Shown: positions 8,570 to 16,369 of the stretch, one piece after another
Layout of the letters: each line of letters starts with the position of its first letter
How positions within the stretch are numbered: the first letter of the stretch is position 1
DNA from: Mycolicibacterium peregrinum
GTDB taxonomy: Bacteria; Actinomycetota; Actinomycetes; Mycobacteriales; Mycobacteriaceae
Assembly (NCBI RefSeq): GCF_002102345.1
Contig: NZ_LQPP01000044.1
Span: 1 to 64,000, forward strand
Length of the DNA stretch: 64,000 bases
Direction of reading: 5' to 3'
Made by a program: the position numbers and the translations under genes
The notes under the pieces: model-generated
Told to the model about the DNA's origin: nothing
The model's database searches: none
The model's input: only the letters and a program-made list of their open reading frames with translations

Positions 8570-9562
8570 GTGGTGGCGAACCCGGCGGTGACGCGGTGGC
8601 GGCCGAGTTCCATGCAGATCCTCGTCGTCGGGATCATCGCGTTGGCACTGGCCGGAAACACCCTGCAGAGATTCGTCGAAGGCACCCCGGACGTGGCGAC
8701 GGCGGCCACGGTGTTCTGCGGCGTGTTCGTTCAGGCGTTGCCGTTTCTGGCGCTCGGGGTGGTGATCAGCGGGCTGATTGCGGTCTTCGCGACACCCGAC
8801 CGGCTGGCCCGGTGGCTGCCGCGACGCACCGGCATTGCGATCCTGGCCGCGGGCGTCAGCGGTGCGGCGCTGCCCGGCTGCGAATGCGGTTCAGTACCGG
8901 TGGCGCGCCGGCTTTTCGGAGACGGCGGCGCGGTGGGCGCGGCCGCACTGACGTTCATGCTCGCGGCACCGGCAATCAATCCGGTGGTGTTGGTGGCGAC
9001 CGCCGTCGCCTTCCCCGGACATCCGCAGATGGTGGTCGCCAGGTGCGTGGCATCATTGCTGACCGCGCTCATCATGGGCGCACTCTGGGCCCGGTTCGGC
9101 AGGCCGAACTGGATCACCCGCCACCTCCCCAAGCCGCACCATGGCGAGGGCTCGCGGTGGGCCGTCTTCACCGAAGCCGCGCGCCATGACTTCCTTTCGG
9201 CAGCCTCCTACCTTGTCGTCGGCGCGGCCGCCGCGGCTGCCCTGCACGTGCTGGTTCCGGCCTGGGTCTACGAGCATCTGGCCGGACAAGTGGCGCTCGG
9301 GGTGCTCACCATGGCACTGCTCGCGGTCGTGCTGGCGTTGTGTTCGGAGGCCGATGCCTTCGTCGCGGCCAGCCTGACCATGCTGCCGCTGCTGCCGCGG
9401 CTGGTGTTCTTGGTGGTCGGGCCCGCCGTCGATATCAAGCTGTTCGCGATGCAGGCCGGGATGTTCGGCCGGGCATTCGCGATTCGTTTCGCGCCCGCGA
9501 CATTCCTGGTGGCGACGCTGGTCGCGACCGCCACCGGTCTGCTGATCCTGGGGCCGCAGTGA
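8570..9562 (+). CDS. Permease of the YraQ/UPF0718 family
   Basis: 330 residues, about eight to ten hydrophobic helices. The central motif ALPGCECGSVPVARRL and later CSEADAFVAASL are the characteristic cysteine-containing motifs of DUF318/YraQ permeases. The gene overlaps the next by 4 bp (GTGA), and the pair is a recurring two-gene module. The substrate is not established; a metal or small thiol ligand is possible from the conserved cysteines and the setting in a metal-homeostasis cluster. The start is one of two adjacent GTG codons. Confidence 0.8.
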   Translation: MVANPAVTRWRPSSMQILVVGIIALALAGNTLQRFVEGTPDVATAATVFCGVFVQALPFLALGVVISGLIAVFATPDRLARWLPRRTGIAILAAGVSGAALPGCECGSVPVARRLFGDGGAVGAAALTFMLAAPAINPVVLVATAVAFPGHPQMVVARCVASLLTALIMGALWARFGRPNWITRHLPKPHHGEGSRWAVFTEAARHDFLSAASYLVVGAAAAAALHVLVPAWVYEHLAGQVALGVLTMALLAVVLALCSEADAFVAASLTMLPLLPRLVFLVVGPAVDIKLFAMQAGMFGRAFAIRFAPATFLVATLVATATGLLILGPQ

Positions 9563-10284
9563 GCCGCGAGACCGAGAACGCACTGCTGCTGCTGATCGGG
9601 GTCAGCACCGCGATCATCGCCATCACCGGCACCTTCACCCGCTACGTCAAGCCCGCGCTGCTGCCCTACCTGGGTGCGACCGCGGTCCTGCTGATCGCGT
9701 TGGCCCTGGCTTCGATCATCCGCGACATCCGGCACGGCGGCCGGGACGGCGACGGGCCCGACACGGATGAACCCCACGACCATCCGCACTCCCGCGGCGT
9801 CGCCTGGCTGCTGCTGATCCCGATCGCGCTGCTGGCCTTCGTGGTGCCACCCGCGATCCGTCCGGACGCCGCGACAGTGACCGAGGTGTCCACAGATGTG
9901 TTGCGGCGTCCCTTTCCGCCGCTGCCCGATGGCGTCGCACCGGAGGTGTCTCTGCCCGACGTGTTGATCCGCGTCGCACAGGACTCCGCGGGCACCCTCG
10001 ACGACCGCCGGATCACGGTCAGCGGGTTCAGCATGCGCGTCGGCGATCGCACCGACCTGGCCCGGGTGGTGATCATCTGCTGCGCTGCCGACGCTCAGCT
10101 CGCCAGCATTCGGCTCTCCGGTCCGGCAGCCGCCCAGGTCACGGGCTATCCGGAGAACACCTGGTTCAAGCTGGAGGGGATGATCGCTGCGGGACAAGGC
10201 GATTCGAGCCGCAGCTCGGTTCCGACCATGACGGTGCTCACTGTGTCCCGCATCGACCCGCCCCCGCACCCTTACGCCTACTGA
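9559..10284 (+). CDS. TIGR03943-family permease partner (YcgQ-like)
   Basis: 241 residues. Two N-terminal hydrophobic segments (LLLLIGVSTAIIAITG and ALLPYLGATAVLLIALALAS) precede a His/Asp-rich linker (DEPHDHPHSRG) and a third helix. The outer domain carries VVIICCAADAQ and YPENTWFKLEG, as in TIGR03943 proteins, which are always found next to a YraQ-like permease. The GTG start overlaps the preceding stop, implying coupled translation. The histidine stretch suggests metal binding (inference). The 3' end overlaps the converging FhuF-like gene by about 47 bp. Confidence 0.8.
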   Translation: MSRETENALLLLIGVSTAIIAITGTFTRYVKPALLPYLGATAVLLIALALASIIRDIRHGGRDGDGPDTDEPHDHPHSRGVAWLLLIPIALLAFVVPPAIRPDAATVTEVSTDVLRRPFPPLPDGVAPEVSLPDVLIRVAQDSAGTLDDRRITVSGFSMRVGDRTDLARVVIICCAADAQLASIRLSGPAAAQVTGYPENTWFKLEGMIAAGQGDSSRSSVPTMTVLTVSRIDPPPHPYAY

Positions 10285-10945
10285 CGCCCACCCGCGGTCT
10301 CGTCAGTGCACAGTCCCCGCAGTTGGAACCGCCGGGCACCCGGTAGTAGAGGCAGCAGCTGCGGCGGCGGAAGGTCAGCTCGGTCAGGTCGCCCGTCCCG
10401 TCCAATTCTCCTGTTGTCAACAATGATTCGGTGACATACCGAACATCGTCACGTAATTCCGGTCGGGCGCCGGCCAGCTCATGTGCGGCCGCCACCAGAG
10501 CGGCAGCGGCATTACCGTAGAGCAACCCCGGCGCCATCTTGACCTTGAGCCCGGCAGCCAGCGGCTCAAGGTGCTCGGTGATCACGAGCCGGTACAGCTG
10601 CCCTGCCAGTGCGCCGTCGACGGGTGTGCCCACAGCCAGCGGAAGCCGGAGCTGGGTACTGGTGGCATGACGCTGCAGGTCGGTCAGCTCGGGCAGCACA
10701 CCGTACTGCAGCGCACCGGCCAGCAGCGGTGACCACAACCGCGATGCATGGCTGAACTGAACCAGGGAGGCACCGATACGCAGATCGGTCGTGCGGTATC
10801 CGGCTGAGGTTTTCGCGACGAGGTCGACGCAGCCGTCGTCGTAACAACGTTGTACCGGGACCCAGCCCGCCGGGTCCCCGCCGACCGTGATCGCGAAGAA
10901 CCCTCCGAGCGAAGCGATCTCGCCGAGTTGGGTGGCGATGTTCAC
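10238..10945 (-). CDS. FhuF-like [2Fe-2S] reductase, last gene of the btu operon
   Basis: 235 residues. The C-terminus carries C197-C198-x10-C209-x2-C212 (CCLYYRVPGGSNCGDC), the unusual [2Fe-2S] motif of ferric-siderophore reductases of the FhuF type. The GTG start at 10945 overlaps the TGA of btuD by 4 bp (GTGA), so it belongs to the riboswitch-controlled operon. FhuF proteins release iron from siderophores by reduction. In this context a corrinoid substrate is conceivable, but that is inference from position only. Translation further upstream of 10945 would run into the ATPase gene in another frame. Confidence 0.82.
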   Translation of the reverse strand: MNIATQLGEIASLGGFFAITVGGDPAGWVPVQRCYDDGCVDLVAKTSAGYRTTDLRIGASLVQFSHASRLWSPLLAGALQYGVLPELTDLQRHATSTQLRLPLAVGTPVDGALAGQLYRLVITEHLEPLAAGLKVKMAPGLLYGNAAAALVAAAHELAGARPELRDDVRYVTESLLTTGELDGTGDLTELTFRRRSCCLYYRVPGGSNCGDCALTRPRVGVSRRKGAGAGRCGTQ

Positions 10946-11721
10946 GACGTCGCCACCGCCTTGGGCACGACGCCCACCTGGGGCCTTCCGGCGTCGACAG
11001 TGATCCGGACCGCGACCCCGTATACGTCGGCAAGCAGATCCACAGTGAGAACCTCCACCGGGGTCCCGATCGTCACCATCTCTCCGCCGTCGAGAACACA
11101 GATCCGATCGCAATACGCGGCAGCGAGATTCAGGTCGTGCAGTGCGGCGATCACCGTCGCTCCCGTGTCCCGCAGCAACCGCAGGGCCTCGTGCTGGTGA
11201 CGCAGATCGAGGTGGTTCGTGGGTTCGTCGAGCACGATGACGTCGGTGCGCTGGGCCAGCGCGCGAGCGATGAGCACCCGTTGCTTCTGCCCGCCGGACA
11301 GCCGGCCGTAATCGGCGCCGCTCAGGTCAGCGATGTCCAGTGCCGCCATCGCCTCGCCGATGATCTCCCGGTCCTCACGGCTGTCGGCCGCGAAGGACCG
11401 CTTGTACGGTGTGCGGCCCATCGCGACCATGTCGTACACGGTGAGTTCGAAATCGCCTGTCGCTTCCTGCAATACCGCCGCCACCCGGCGCGCGGCCTGC
11501 TTGCCCGGAAGCTTCCACACGTCGGCGCCGTCGACCAGCACCCGTCCGGCACTCGGCCGCAGAGCCCGGTACAGCGTACGCAGCAACGTCGTCTTGCCAG
11601 CCCCGTTCGGTCCGACCACGGCCAGCACCTCACCGGCGGCCACTGCCAGCGAGACACCGGTGACCACCGGCTTGCCGCGCATCGACACCGACACCGCGTC
11701 GAACACCACCCCTACCGTCAC
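10942..11721 (-). CDS. btuD: Cobalamin/siderophore-type ABC ATPase (BtuD/HmuV-like)
   Basis: About 259 residues. Walker A is VGPNGAGKTTLL, the signature is LSGGQKQRVLIARAL, Walker B is VIVLDEPTNHLD, and the switch region is ALHDLN. It is the FecE/BtuD type of ATPase used with FecCD permeases. The GTG at 11721 overlaps the stop of the permease gene (GTGA), which fixes the start. The substrate is inferred to be cobalamin or another corrinoid because a cobalamin riboswitch leads the operon; by sequence alone heme or siderophore would be equally possible. Confidence 0.85.
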   Translation of the reverse strand: MTVGVVFDAVSVSMRGKPVVTGVSLAVAAGEVLAVVGPNGAGKTTLLRTLYRALRPSAGRVLVDGADVWKLPGKQAARRVAAVLQEATGDFELTVYDMVAMGRTPYKRSFAADSREDREIIGEAMAALDIADLSGADYGRLSGGQKQRVLIARALAQRTDVIVLDEPTNHLDLRHQHEALRLLRDTGATVIAALHDLNLAAAYCDRICVLDGGEMVTIGTPVEVLTVDLLADVYGVAVRITVDAGRPQVGVVPKAVATS

Positions 11722-12737
11722 ACCCCGGCCTTTCGTCGCATCAGCCACAGGAAGAACGGCCCGCCGACCAGTGCGGTCAGGATCCCAACGGGCAGTTCCT
11801 CCGGGGTGGCCACGGTCCTGGCCACGATGTCGCACGCCACCAGGAATGCCGCCCCCAGCAATGCCGCAGCCGGCAGCGCCTTGCGGTGGTCGGCCCCGAC
11901 CAGCAGCCGCACCACATGCGGCATGATCAGCCCGACGAATCCGATCGTGCCGCTGACCGCGACCATGGCGCCGACCATCAGCGCCACGACGACGAACATC
12001 CCCGCCCGGAACCGGTGGACATCCAGCCCTAGCGAGGCAGCCGCCTCCTCACCGGTGTAGAGCAGGTTCAGCGATCGGGTGAAGGCCAAGAGCACCAATA
12101 CGCCGAAGATCACCGCCAGCGCGGGCACCCACACCATTCGCCAGGTGGTCCCGCCAAGGCCGCCGAGCATCCACCGCACCGCCGACTGTGTTTTGTGCGG
12201 ATCGTCAGAGGTCACGATCATCAGGCTCGCCAGCGCGGACAGTACTTCGGCCACCGCCACACCGGCCAGAACCAGCCGCACGGTCGTCATCCGCCCACCC
12301 GTGCGAGCCAGACAGTAGACCGCGACGAGCGCCAGGAAGGCCCCGAGGAAGGCCGCGAGCGGCAAGGTCAGTGCCTGCAACGCGCCGGCACCGAGGACCA
12401 GCACGGCGACGGCACCGACCGCGGCTCCCGAGGAGACCCCCAGCAGCATGGGATCGGCAAGTGGGTTGCGCACCACGGCCTGCAACGCCATTCCACACGC
12501 CGCCAGACCGGCGCCCACAACCGCCCCCAGCACGACCCGCGGCAGCCGGGCGTCGAGCACGATGGACTCCCGCACCGCGGGCCAACTCTGCTCGACGAGG
12601 CCCGGATGCACGGAGTGCACCACGATGGCCCACACCTGCCCCGGCGGGATGGAGACCGAACCGATCGCCACCCCGGCGGTCATCGTCGTCAGCAGCAGCC
12701 CCGCCAGCGCCGCGACGACCAGCCGGTAGGGAATCAC
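11718..12737 (-). CDS. btuC: FecCD/BtuC-family ABC permease
   Basis: 339 residues with about ten helices. Typical FecCD motifs are seen: LPRVVLGAVVGAGLAACGMALQ, RNPLADPMLLGVSSGAA near the N-terminal third, and GFVGLIMPHVVRLLVG towards the end. The GTG at 12737 overlaps the stop of the binding-protein gene by 4 bp. It is the membrane component of the importer encoded by this operon. Confidence 0.87.
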   Translation of the reverse strand: MIPYRLVVAALAGLLLTTMTAGVAIGSVSIPPGQVWAIVVHSVHPGLVEQSWPAVRESIVLDARLPRVVLGAVVGAGLAACGMALQAVVRNPLADPMLLGVSSGAAVGAVAVLVLGAGALQALTLPLAAFLGAFLALVAVYCLARTGGRMTTVRLVLAGVAVAEVLSALASLMIVTSDDPHKTQSAVRWMLGGLGGTTWRMVWVPALAVIFGVLVLLAFTRSLNLLYTGEEAAASLGLDVHRFRAGMFVVVALMVGAMVAVSGTIGFVGLIMPHVVRLLVGADHRKALPAAALLGAAFLVACDIVARTVATPEELPVGILTALVGGPFFLWLMRRKAGV

Positions 12738-13717
12738 GCAAACCGGTCCGGGTGCAGCTGTCGCGCCAGAGACTCCACCGCCCGGCCAACCCGTACGCCG
12801 ACGACCACCGACGACAGCGGAAGTACCGCGAACCGCTGCTGGGCGACCGCGGGAACATGCTGCAGCAGAGGATGTTCGGTGAGAAATCGCTTCTTGTCCT
12901 CGACCGGCTGATCCCCGTAGTCGTAGATCACGATGACCTCGGGCGCGCGCTCGGCGAACTGCTCGAACGACACGTCACCCCAGACCTTGGGGACATCGGC
13001 GAACACGTTGACTCCGCCGGCCTCTTCGATCATCAGGTTGCCGATGCCTTTGCCGCCCGAGGTGAACACCGTCGCCTCGCCGCTGTCGTAAACGGCGACG
13101 CGTATCGGCTGGGTTCCGCGCAGTTTCGCCTCGGACCGCGCCAACTCGCCGTGGAGCTTCTCGATCTGCTGCTCGGCCCGGTCGGTGACGCCGAAGATTG
13201 TTCCGATGCCCCGTATTTCGTCGTCCACCGTGGAGATGGTGACGGCCTCGTCCCGGCAGTCCTCGATGTTGAGGTAGGTGTGGACCCCGGCATCATTCAG
13301 CCGTTGCCTGCCGCGGCCCTCCTTCTCGTCGAACGCGCTGTCCCAGCCGCCATAGACGAAATCGGGTTCGGTGGCCAGCAACGACTCATAGGACGGGTAC
13401 TCCTTCGCCAGCACCGGAATACTGTCGTAGGCGGCCTGGTACTCGGGCAGGATCCGATCGTCGAGATAGGACGTGCCGACCATGGAATTCTCCAGGTCCA
13501 GCGCCAACAGCACCTCGATCGCATGCTGGTTGAGCGCGACTGCGCGAGTAGGCGGGCGCTCGTACGTCGAGCTGACGCCGCAATTGTCCACGGTGACCGG
13601 GAATCCCGGCGGGGCACCGCCTGCGGTGTCGGGCGCCGCGGTCGAGGCACACCCCGAAACCAGTAGCACCGATGCCAGTCCGGCGGTCAGCCAACGAGCA
13701 GCCATGGGCGTACCCAT
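12734..13717 (-). CDS. btuF: ABC substrate-binding lipoprotein (BtuF-like)
   Basis: About 327 residues. The signal peptide ends in a lipobox (LASVLLVSGCAS), followed by a class III (TroA/BtuF) binding domain with RAVALNQHAIEVLLAL near the N-terminus. Two starts are possible: ATG at 13717, directly adjoining GGAGAGG, or ATG at 13705 (MAARWL), 12 bases after it. Both keep the signal peptide. It is the first gene of the operon, directly downstream of a cobalamin riboswitch, so it probably binds B12 or a related corrinoid. Confidence 0.83.
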   Translation of the reverse strand: MGTPMAARWLTAGLASVLLVSGCASTAAPDTAGGAPPGFPVTVDNCGVSSTYERPPTRAVALNQHAIEVLLALDLENSMVGTSYLDDRILPEYQAAYDSIPVLAKEYPSYESLLATEPDFVYGGWDSAFDEKEGRGRQRLNDAGVHTYLNIEDCRDEAVTISTVDDEIRGIGTIFGVTDRAEQQIEKLHGELARSEAKLRGTQPIRVAVYDSGEATVFTSGGKGIGNLMIEEAGGVNVFADVPKVWGDVSFEQFAERAPEVIVIYDYGDQPVEDKKRFLTEHPLLQHVPAVAQQRFAVLPLSSVVVGVRVGRAVESLARQLHPDRFA

Positions 13718-13752
13718 CCTCTCCGGGGAGATCCGCCCCAGTGCGTGCGAGG

Positions 13753-13863
13753 TGGCGACTGCGGTGCGTATCTGGCTCTCGACGACCAGCAGAAACTGGT
13801 CGATCGATCACAGTGGCGGGACCGCGCCGGATTCACACCGGCTTCCACGATCCGCAGTCGCCC
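13753..13863 (-). promoter_or_regulatory. Cobalamin riboswitch controlling btuFCD
   Basis: Read on the minus strand: an 11-base 5' arm (GGCGACTGCGG) closes perfectly with its 3' partner CCGCAGTCGCC, forming P1. Between them lie GAAGCCGGTGTGAATCCGGC, then GGTCCCGCCACTGTG (the B12 box with GCCACTG) and finally GAGAGCCAGATACGCACC, matching the conserved end of the element. The first downstream ATG of btuF is about 35 bases further. High B12 would be expected to shut the operon down. Confidence 0.9.
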
Positions 13864-13882
13864 TATCGCCGTCGATGGTAGG

Positions 13883-14146
13883 TCAAGCCGGGCCGACCAC
13901 TGGCAGCAGCGCCATCTCCCTGGCGTTCTTGATCGCCGTGGCGACCTGGCGCTGTTGCTGCGGGGTGAGCCCGGTGATGCGGCGGGACCGGATCTTTCCC
14001 CGCTCGCTGATGAACGTGCGCAGCAGGTGGACGTCCTTGTAGTCGACCTCGGTCACCCCGAGGGCCTTCAGCTGATTGCGCCTAGGCTTCTTGAGATCGG
14101 TGGCCGGCGGTCGTTTCTTGTTGTTCTTCCGGGAATTCGCCGCCAT
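13883..14146 (-). CDS. rpsR2: Zinc-independent ribosomal protein S18 paralogue
   Basis: 87 residues. The S18 core includes VDYKDVHLLRTFISERGKI and RRITGLTPQQQRQVATAIK. There is no cysteine, so this is the C-minus version that replaces the zinc-binding S18 under zinc starvation. The ATG at 14146 overlaps the TGA of rpsN2. Last gene of the four-gene Zur-controlled operon. Confidence 0.95.
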   Translation of the reverse strand: MAANSRKNNKKRPPATDLKKPRRNQLKALGVTEVDYKDVHLLRTFISERGKIRSRRITGLTPQQQRQVATAIKNAREMALLPVVGPA

Positions 14147-14451
14147 CACCAACTCGACTTCCGTACGCCGGGCAGTTCGCCGCGGTGCGCCAGTTCGCGC
14201 ACCCGGACCCGGGACAGGCCGAACTTGCGCAGATGACCGCGTGGTCGCCCGTCGACCGCGTCCCGGTTGCGCAGCCGGACCGGGCTGGAGTCACGCGGCA
14301 ACCGTTGCAGCGCCGACACCGCCGCGGCCTTTTGCTCACGCGTGCTCTCCGGATTGCGGATGGCCTCCTTGAGCTCGGCCCGCCGTTCGGCGTAGCGCTC
14401 CACGAGCTTGCGGCGCTGCTCGTTCTTGACGATCTTGGATCGCTTGGCCAT
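14146..14451 (-). CDS. rpsN2: Zinc-independent ribosomal protein S14 paralogue
   Basis: 101 residues, the long S14 form: MAKRSKIVKNEQRRKLVERY at the start and LPRDSSPVRLRNR near the middle, ending RKSSW. It lacks the CxxC pairs of zinc-binding S14. The ATG overlaps the TGA of rpmG2 (TGATG). Replaces the zinc form in 30S subunits when zinc is short. Confidence 0.95.
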   Translation of the reverse strand: MAKRSKIVKNEQRRKLVERYAERRAELKEAIRNPESTREQKAAAVSALQRLPRDSSPVRLRNRDAVDGRPRGHLRKFGLSRVRVRELAHRGELPGVRKSSW

Positions 14452-14615
14452 CAGCGCTCCTCGCGGAATTCGACGTGGCGGCGGATGACCGGGTCGTACT
14501 TGCGCAGCACGATCCGGTCCGGGTCGTTGCGGCGGTTCTTGCGGGTGACGTACGTGTACCCGGTCCCCGCGGTCGACTTCAGCTTCACGATCGGCCGAAT
14601 ATCGGTGCTGGCCAT
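14451..14615 (-). CDS. rpmG2: Zinc-independent ribosomal protein L33 paralogue
   Basis: 54 residues, from MASTDIRPIVKLKSTAGTGY to a C-terminal VIRRHVEFREER. The motif YVTRKNRRNDPDRI is typical of L33, and no cysteines are present. It is too short to stand out as an open reading frame but is fixed by its overlaps: the stop overlaps the rpsN2 start and the ATG overlaps the rpmB2 stop. Confidence 0.95.
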   Translation of the reverse strand: MASTDIRPIVKLKSTAGTGYTYVTRKNRRNDPDRIVLRKYDPVIRRHVEFREER

Positions 14616-14851
14616 CAGATCTTCTCCCCTGCGCTACGCAGCCGGGCCACCACGGCCTCGATGCCATCGCGGTCGATCACCTTGATTCCCTTGGCGCTGA
14701 CCCGAAGTCGGATCCGGCGTCCTTCGGTCGGCAGGTAATAGGTCTTGGTCTGGATATTGGGGTTCCAGCGGCGGCGACTGCGCTTGTGCGAGTGCGACAC
14801 CGTGTTGCCGAACCCGGGCGAGCGCCCGGTGACTTGGCAGTGGGCAGACAT
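14615..14851 (-). CDS. rpmB2: Ribosomal protein L28 paralogue
   Basis: 78 residues with the L28 signature MSAHCQVTGRSPGFGN and SHSHKRSRRRWNPNIQ. Only a single cysteine remains, so no zinc site. First gene of the alternative ribosomal protein operon; the Zur-type operator at 14878-14899 lies directly upstream and is shared with the divergent mrf-like gene. Confidence 0.95.
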   Translation of the reverse strand: MSAHCQVTGRSPGFGNTVSHSHKRSRRRWNPNIQTKTYYLPTEGRRIRLRVSAKGIKVIDRDGIEAVVARLRSAGEKI

Positions 14852-14877
14852 CGGTCTCCTTCGGATGGGGTAGCCTC

Positions 14878-14899
14878 ACGATAATGATAATCGTTTTCA
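14878..14899. promoter_or_regulatory. Zur-type operator shared by rpmB2 operon and mrf-like gene
   Basis: Palindromic AT-rich box GATAATGATAATCGTTTTCA between divergent genes starting at 14851 and 14924. It has the classic mycobacterial Zur/FurB form and matches the box at 3806-3827 in 18 of 22 positions. Confidence 0.8.
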
Positions 14900-14923
14900 A
14901 CAACAACTGTGTCGGGAGGTGCG

Positions 14924-16102
14924 GTGCGAACCCCTGTGGTGCTGATCGCCGGTCAAGGTGACAGCGACGGCGTAGCTGAAGAACTGGGCCGCAGGCCCGG
15001 AACCGTGCTCGTGCGCCACACCTTTGACGGCCACGTGGTGCTGCGGACCGTGTCCGACGGCAGCGGCACATCCGAACTCGCCCTCGAGCTCGCCCACGGT
15101 TGTGTGTCCTGCACAGTCCGCGACGACCTGCTGATCCTGTTGCGGCGCCTGCACCGGCGCGGCGACGTGGAACGCATCGTCGTGCAGTTGATGCCCTGGC
15201 TGGAGGCCGAGCCCGTGTGCTGGGCCATCAACACCATCCGGGTCCATGTCGGACCCGGCTACATCGACGGGCCCGCCTCTCGCGACGTCACCATCGACGC
15301 GGTGATCGCGTGCCTGGACGCCGCGGTGTGGCTGCAACAGTCCGTCGGCGACGAGGAACTGCCCGACGGGCGCACGGTCGCCCAGGTGGTCGTCGGCCAG
15401 GCCGAGTTCGCCGACATGCTGGTGCTCAACGAGCCCGAGGCCACCACCCTGTCGGTGCTCCGCCGGCTCGCGCCCCGCGCCCGCATCACCGTGGGTCCCG
15501 ACCAGGTAGAGCTCGGCCTGGCACATCTGGAGCCGAACAGCCGGCGCGGGCGTACCCCCACACCGCACGATCCGCTCCTGGCCGGTGAACCACCGTTGGA
15601 ACCCGACGACGAGGTCATCATCGTCGAATTCGCCGCGCGCCGACCGTTTCACCCGATGCGCCTACACGACGCCGTCGACCTCCTGCTCGAGGGCGTGGTG
15701 CGCACCCGCGGCCGGGCCTGGCTCGCCAATCGGCCGGCCGACGTCATGTGGATCGAATCCGCAGGCGGTGGAATGCACTTCAGCAACGCCGGAAAATGGC
15801 TGGCAGCAATGGATTCCACCGAGCTGGCCTACACCGACCCGGAACGCGTGGCGATGGCCGCCATCGACTGGCACCACCAGTTCGGCGACCGCCACATCTC
15901 GCTGACCGTCCTGGTCTGCGGCGCGCGGCCCGGCGACGTCATCGAGGCCCTGCACGGTGCGCTGCTCACCGACGACGAGCTGGCGCGACCCGAGGAATGG
16001 GCCGATTACCCCGACCCGTTCGGGGACTGGCACGAAGAACCCTGCCAGCCCGGAATCGACGAACCCGCAGCATCCGTCAACACAGAAGGGGAATCCCAGT
16101 GA
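14924..16102 (+). CDS. mrf: Degenerate COG0523 protein, MRF-like (protein Y recruitment factor)
   Basis: 392 residues from the GTG at 14924, which has GGGAGG four bases upstream; a GTG at 14909 lacks such a site. It has the CobW fold but Walker A is lost (IAGQGDSDG at about 8-16 instead of GxxxxGKT), NKxD is replaced by LNEPE, and CxCC is reduced to C60-V-S-C63. A CobW_C domain (RRPFHPMRLHDAVDLL) is intact. In M. smegmatis a COG0523-type protein encoded beside the same zinc-free ribosomal genes recruits protein Y to zinc-free ribosomes (MRF); this is the likely orthologue by position and family (from memory). GTP hydrolysis is improbable. The stop overlaps the rpmE2 start. Confidence 0.8.
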   Translation: MRTPVVLIAGQGDSDGVAEELGRRPGTVLVRHTFDGHVVLRTVSDGSGTSELALELAHGCVSCTVRDDLLILLRRLHRRGDVERIVVQLMPWLEAEPVCWAINTIRVHVGPGYIDGPASRDVTIDAVIACLDAAVWLQQSVGDEELPDGRTVAQVVVGQAEFADMLVLNEPEATTLSVLRRLAPRARITVGPDQVELGLAHLEPNSRRGRTPTPHDPLLAGEPPLEPDDEVIIVEFAARRPFHPMRLHDAVDLLLEGVVRTRGRAWLANRPADVMWIESAGGGMHFSNAGKWLAAMDSTELAYTDPERVAMAAIDWHHQFGDRHISLTVLVCGARPGDVIEALHGALLTDDELARPEEWADYPDPFGDWHEEPCQPGIDEPAASVNTEGESQ

Positions 16103-16347
16103 AACCCGACATCCACCCCGATTACCACCCCGTGGTGTTCCAGGATGCCGCCACCGGCACCCAGTTCCTGACGAGGTCGACGGCGACCAGTGACCGCACG
16201 ATCGAGTGGGCCGGCCCGGACGGGACCCGGACCTACCCGCTGATCGTCGTCGATGTCACCAACGACTCGCATCCGTTCTGGACCGGCACCGCACGGCACC
16301 TCGACTCGGCCGGGCAGGTGGAGAAGTTCCGCCGTCGCTACGGATAG
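16099..16347 (+). CDS. rpmE2: Zinc-independent ribosomal protein L31 type B
   Basis: 82 residues: MKPDIHPDYHPVVFQDAATG, then SHPFWTGTAR and a C-terminal KFRRRYG. This is the type B L31 lacking the CxxC zinc motif. The GTG start overlaps the TGA of the mrf-like gene (GTGA), making it the second gene of the Zur-controlled unit. Confidence 0.93.
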   Translation: MKPDIHPDYHPVVFQDAATGTQFLTRSTATSDRTIEWAGPDGTRTYPLIVVDVTNDSHPFWTGTARHLDSAGQVEKFRRRYG

Positions 16348-16369
16348 GTCCTGGTTCTAGGGTGAAGCC

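Noticed and set aside
12188..13666. 492-codon open frame opposite btuC and btuF
   Set aside because: Overlaps two operon genes with clear motifs; Arg/Pro-rich translation.
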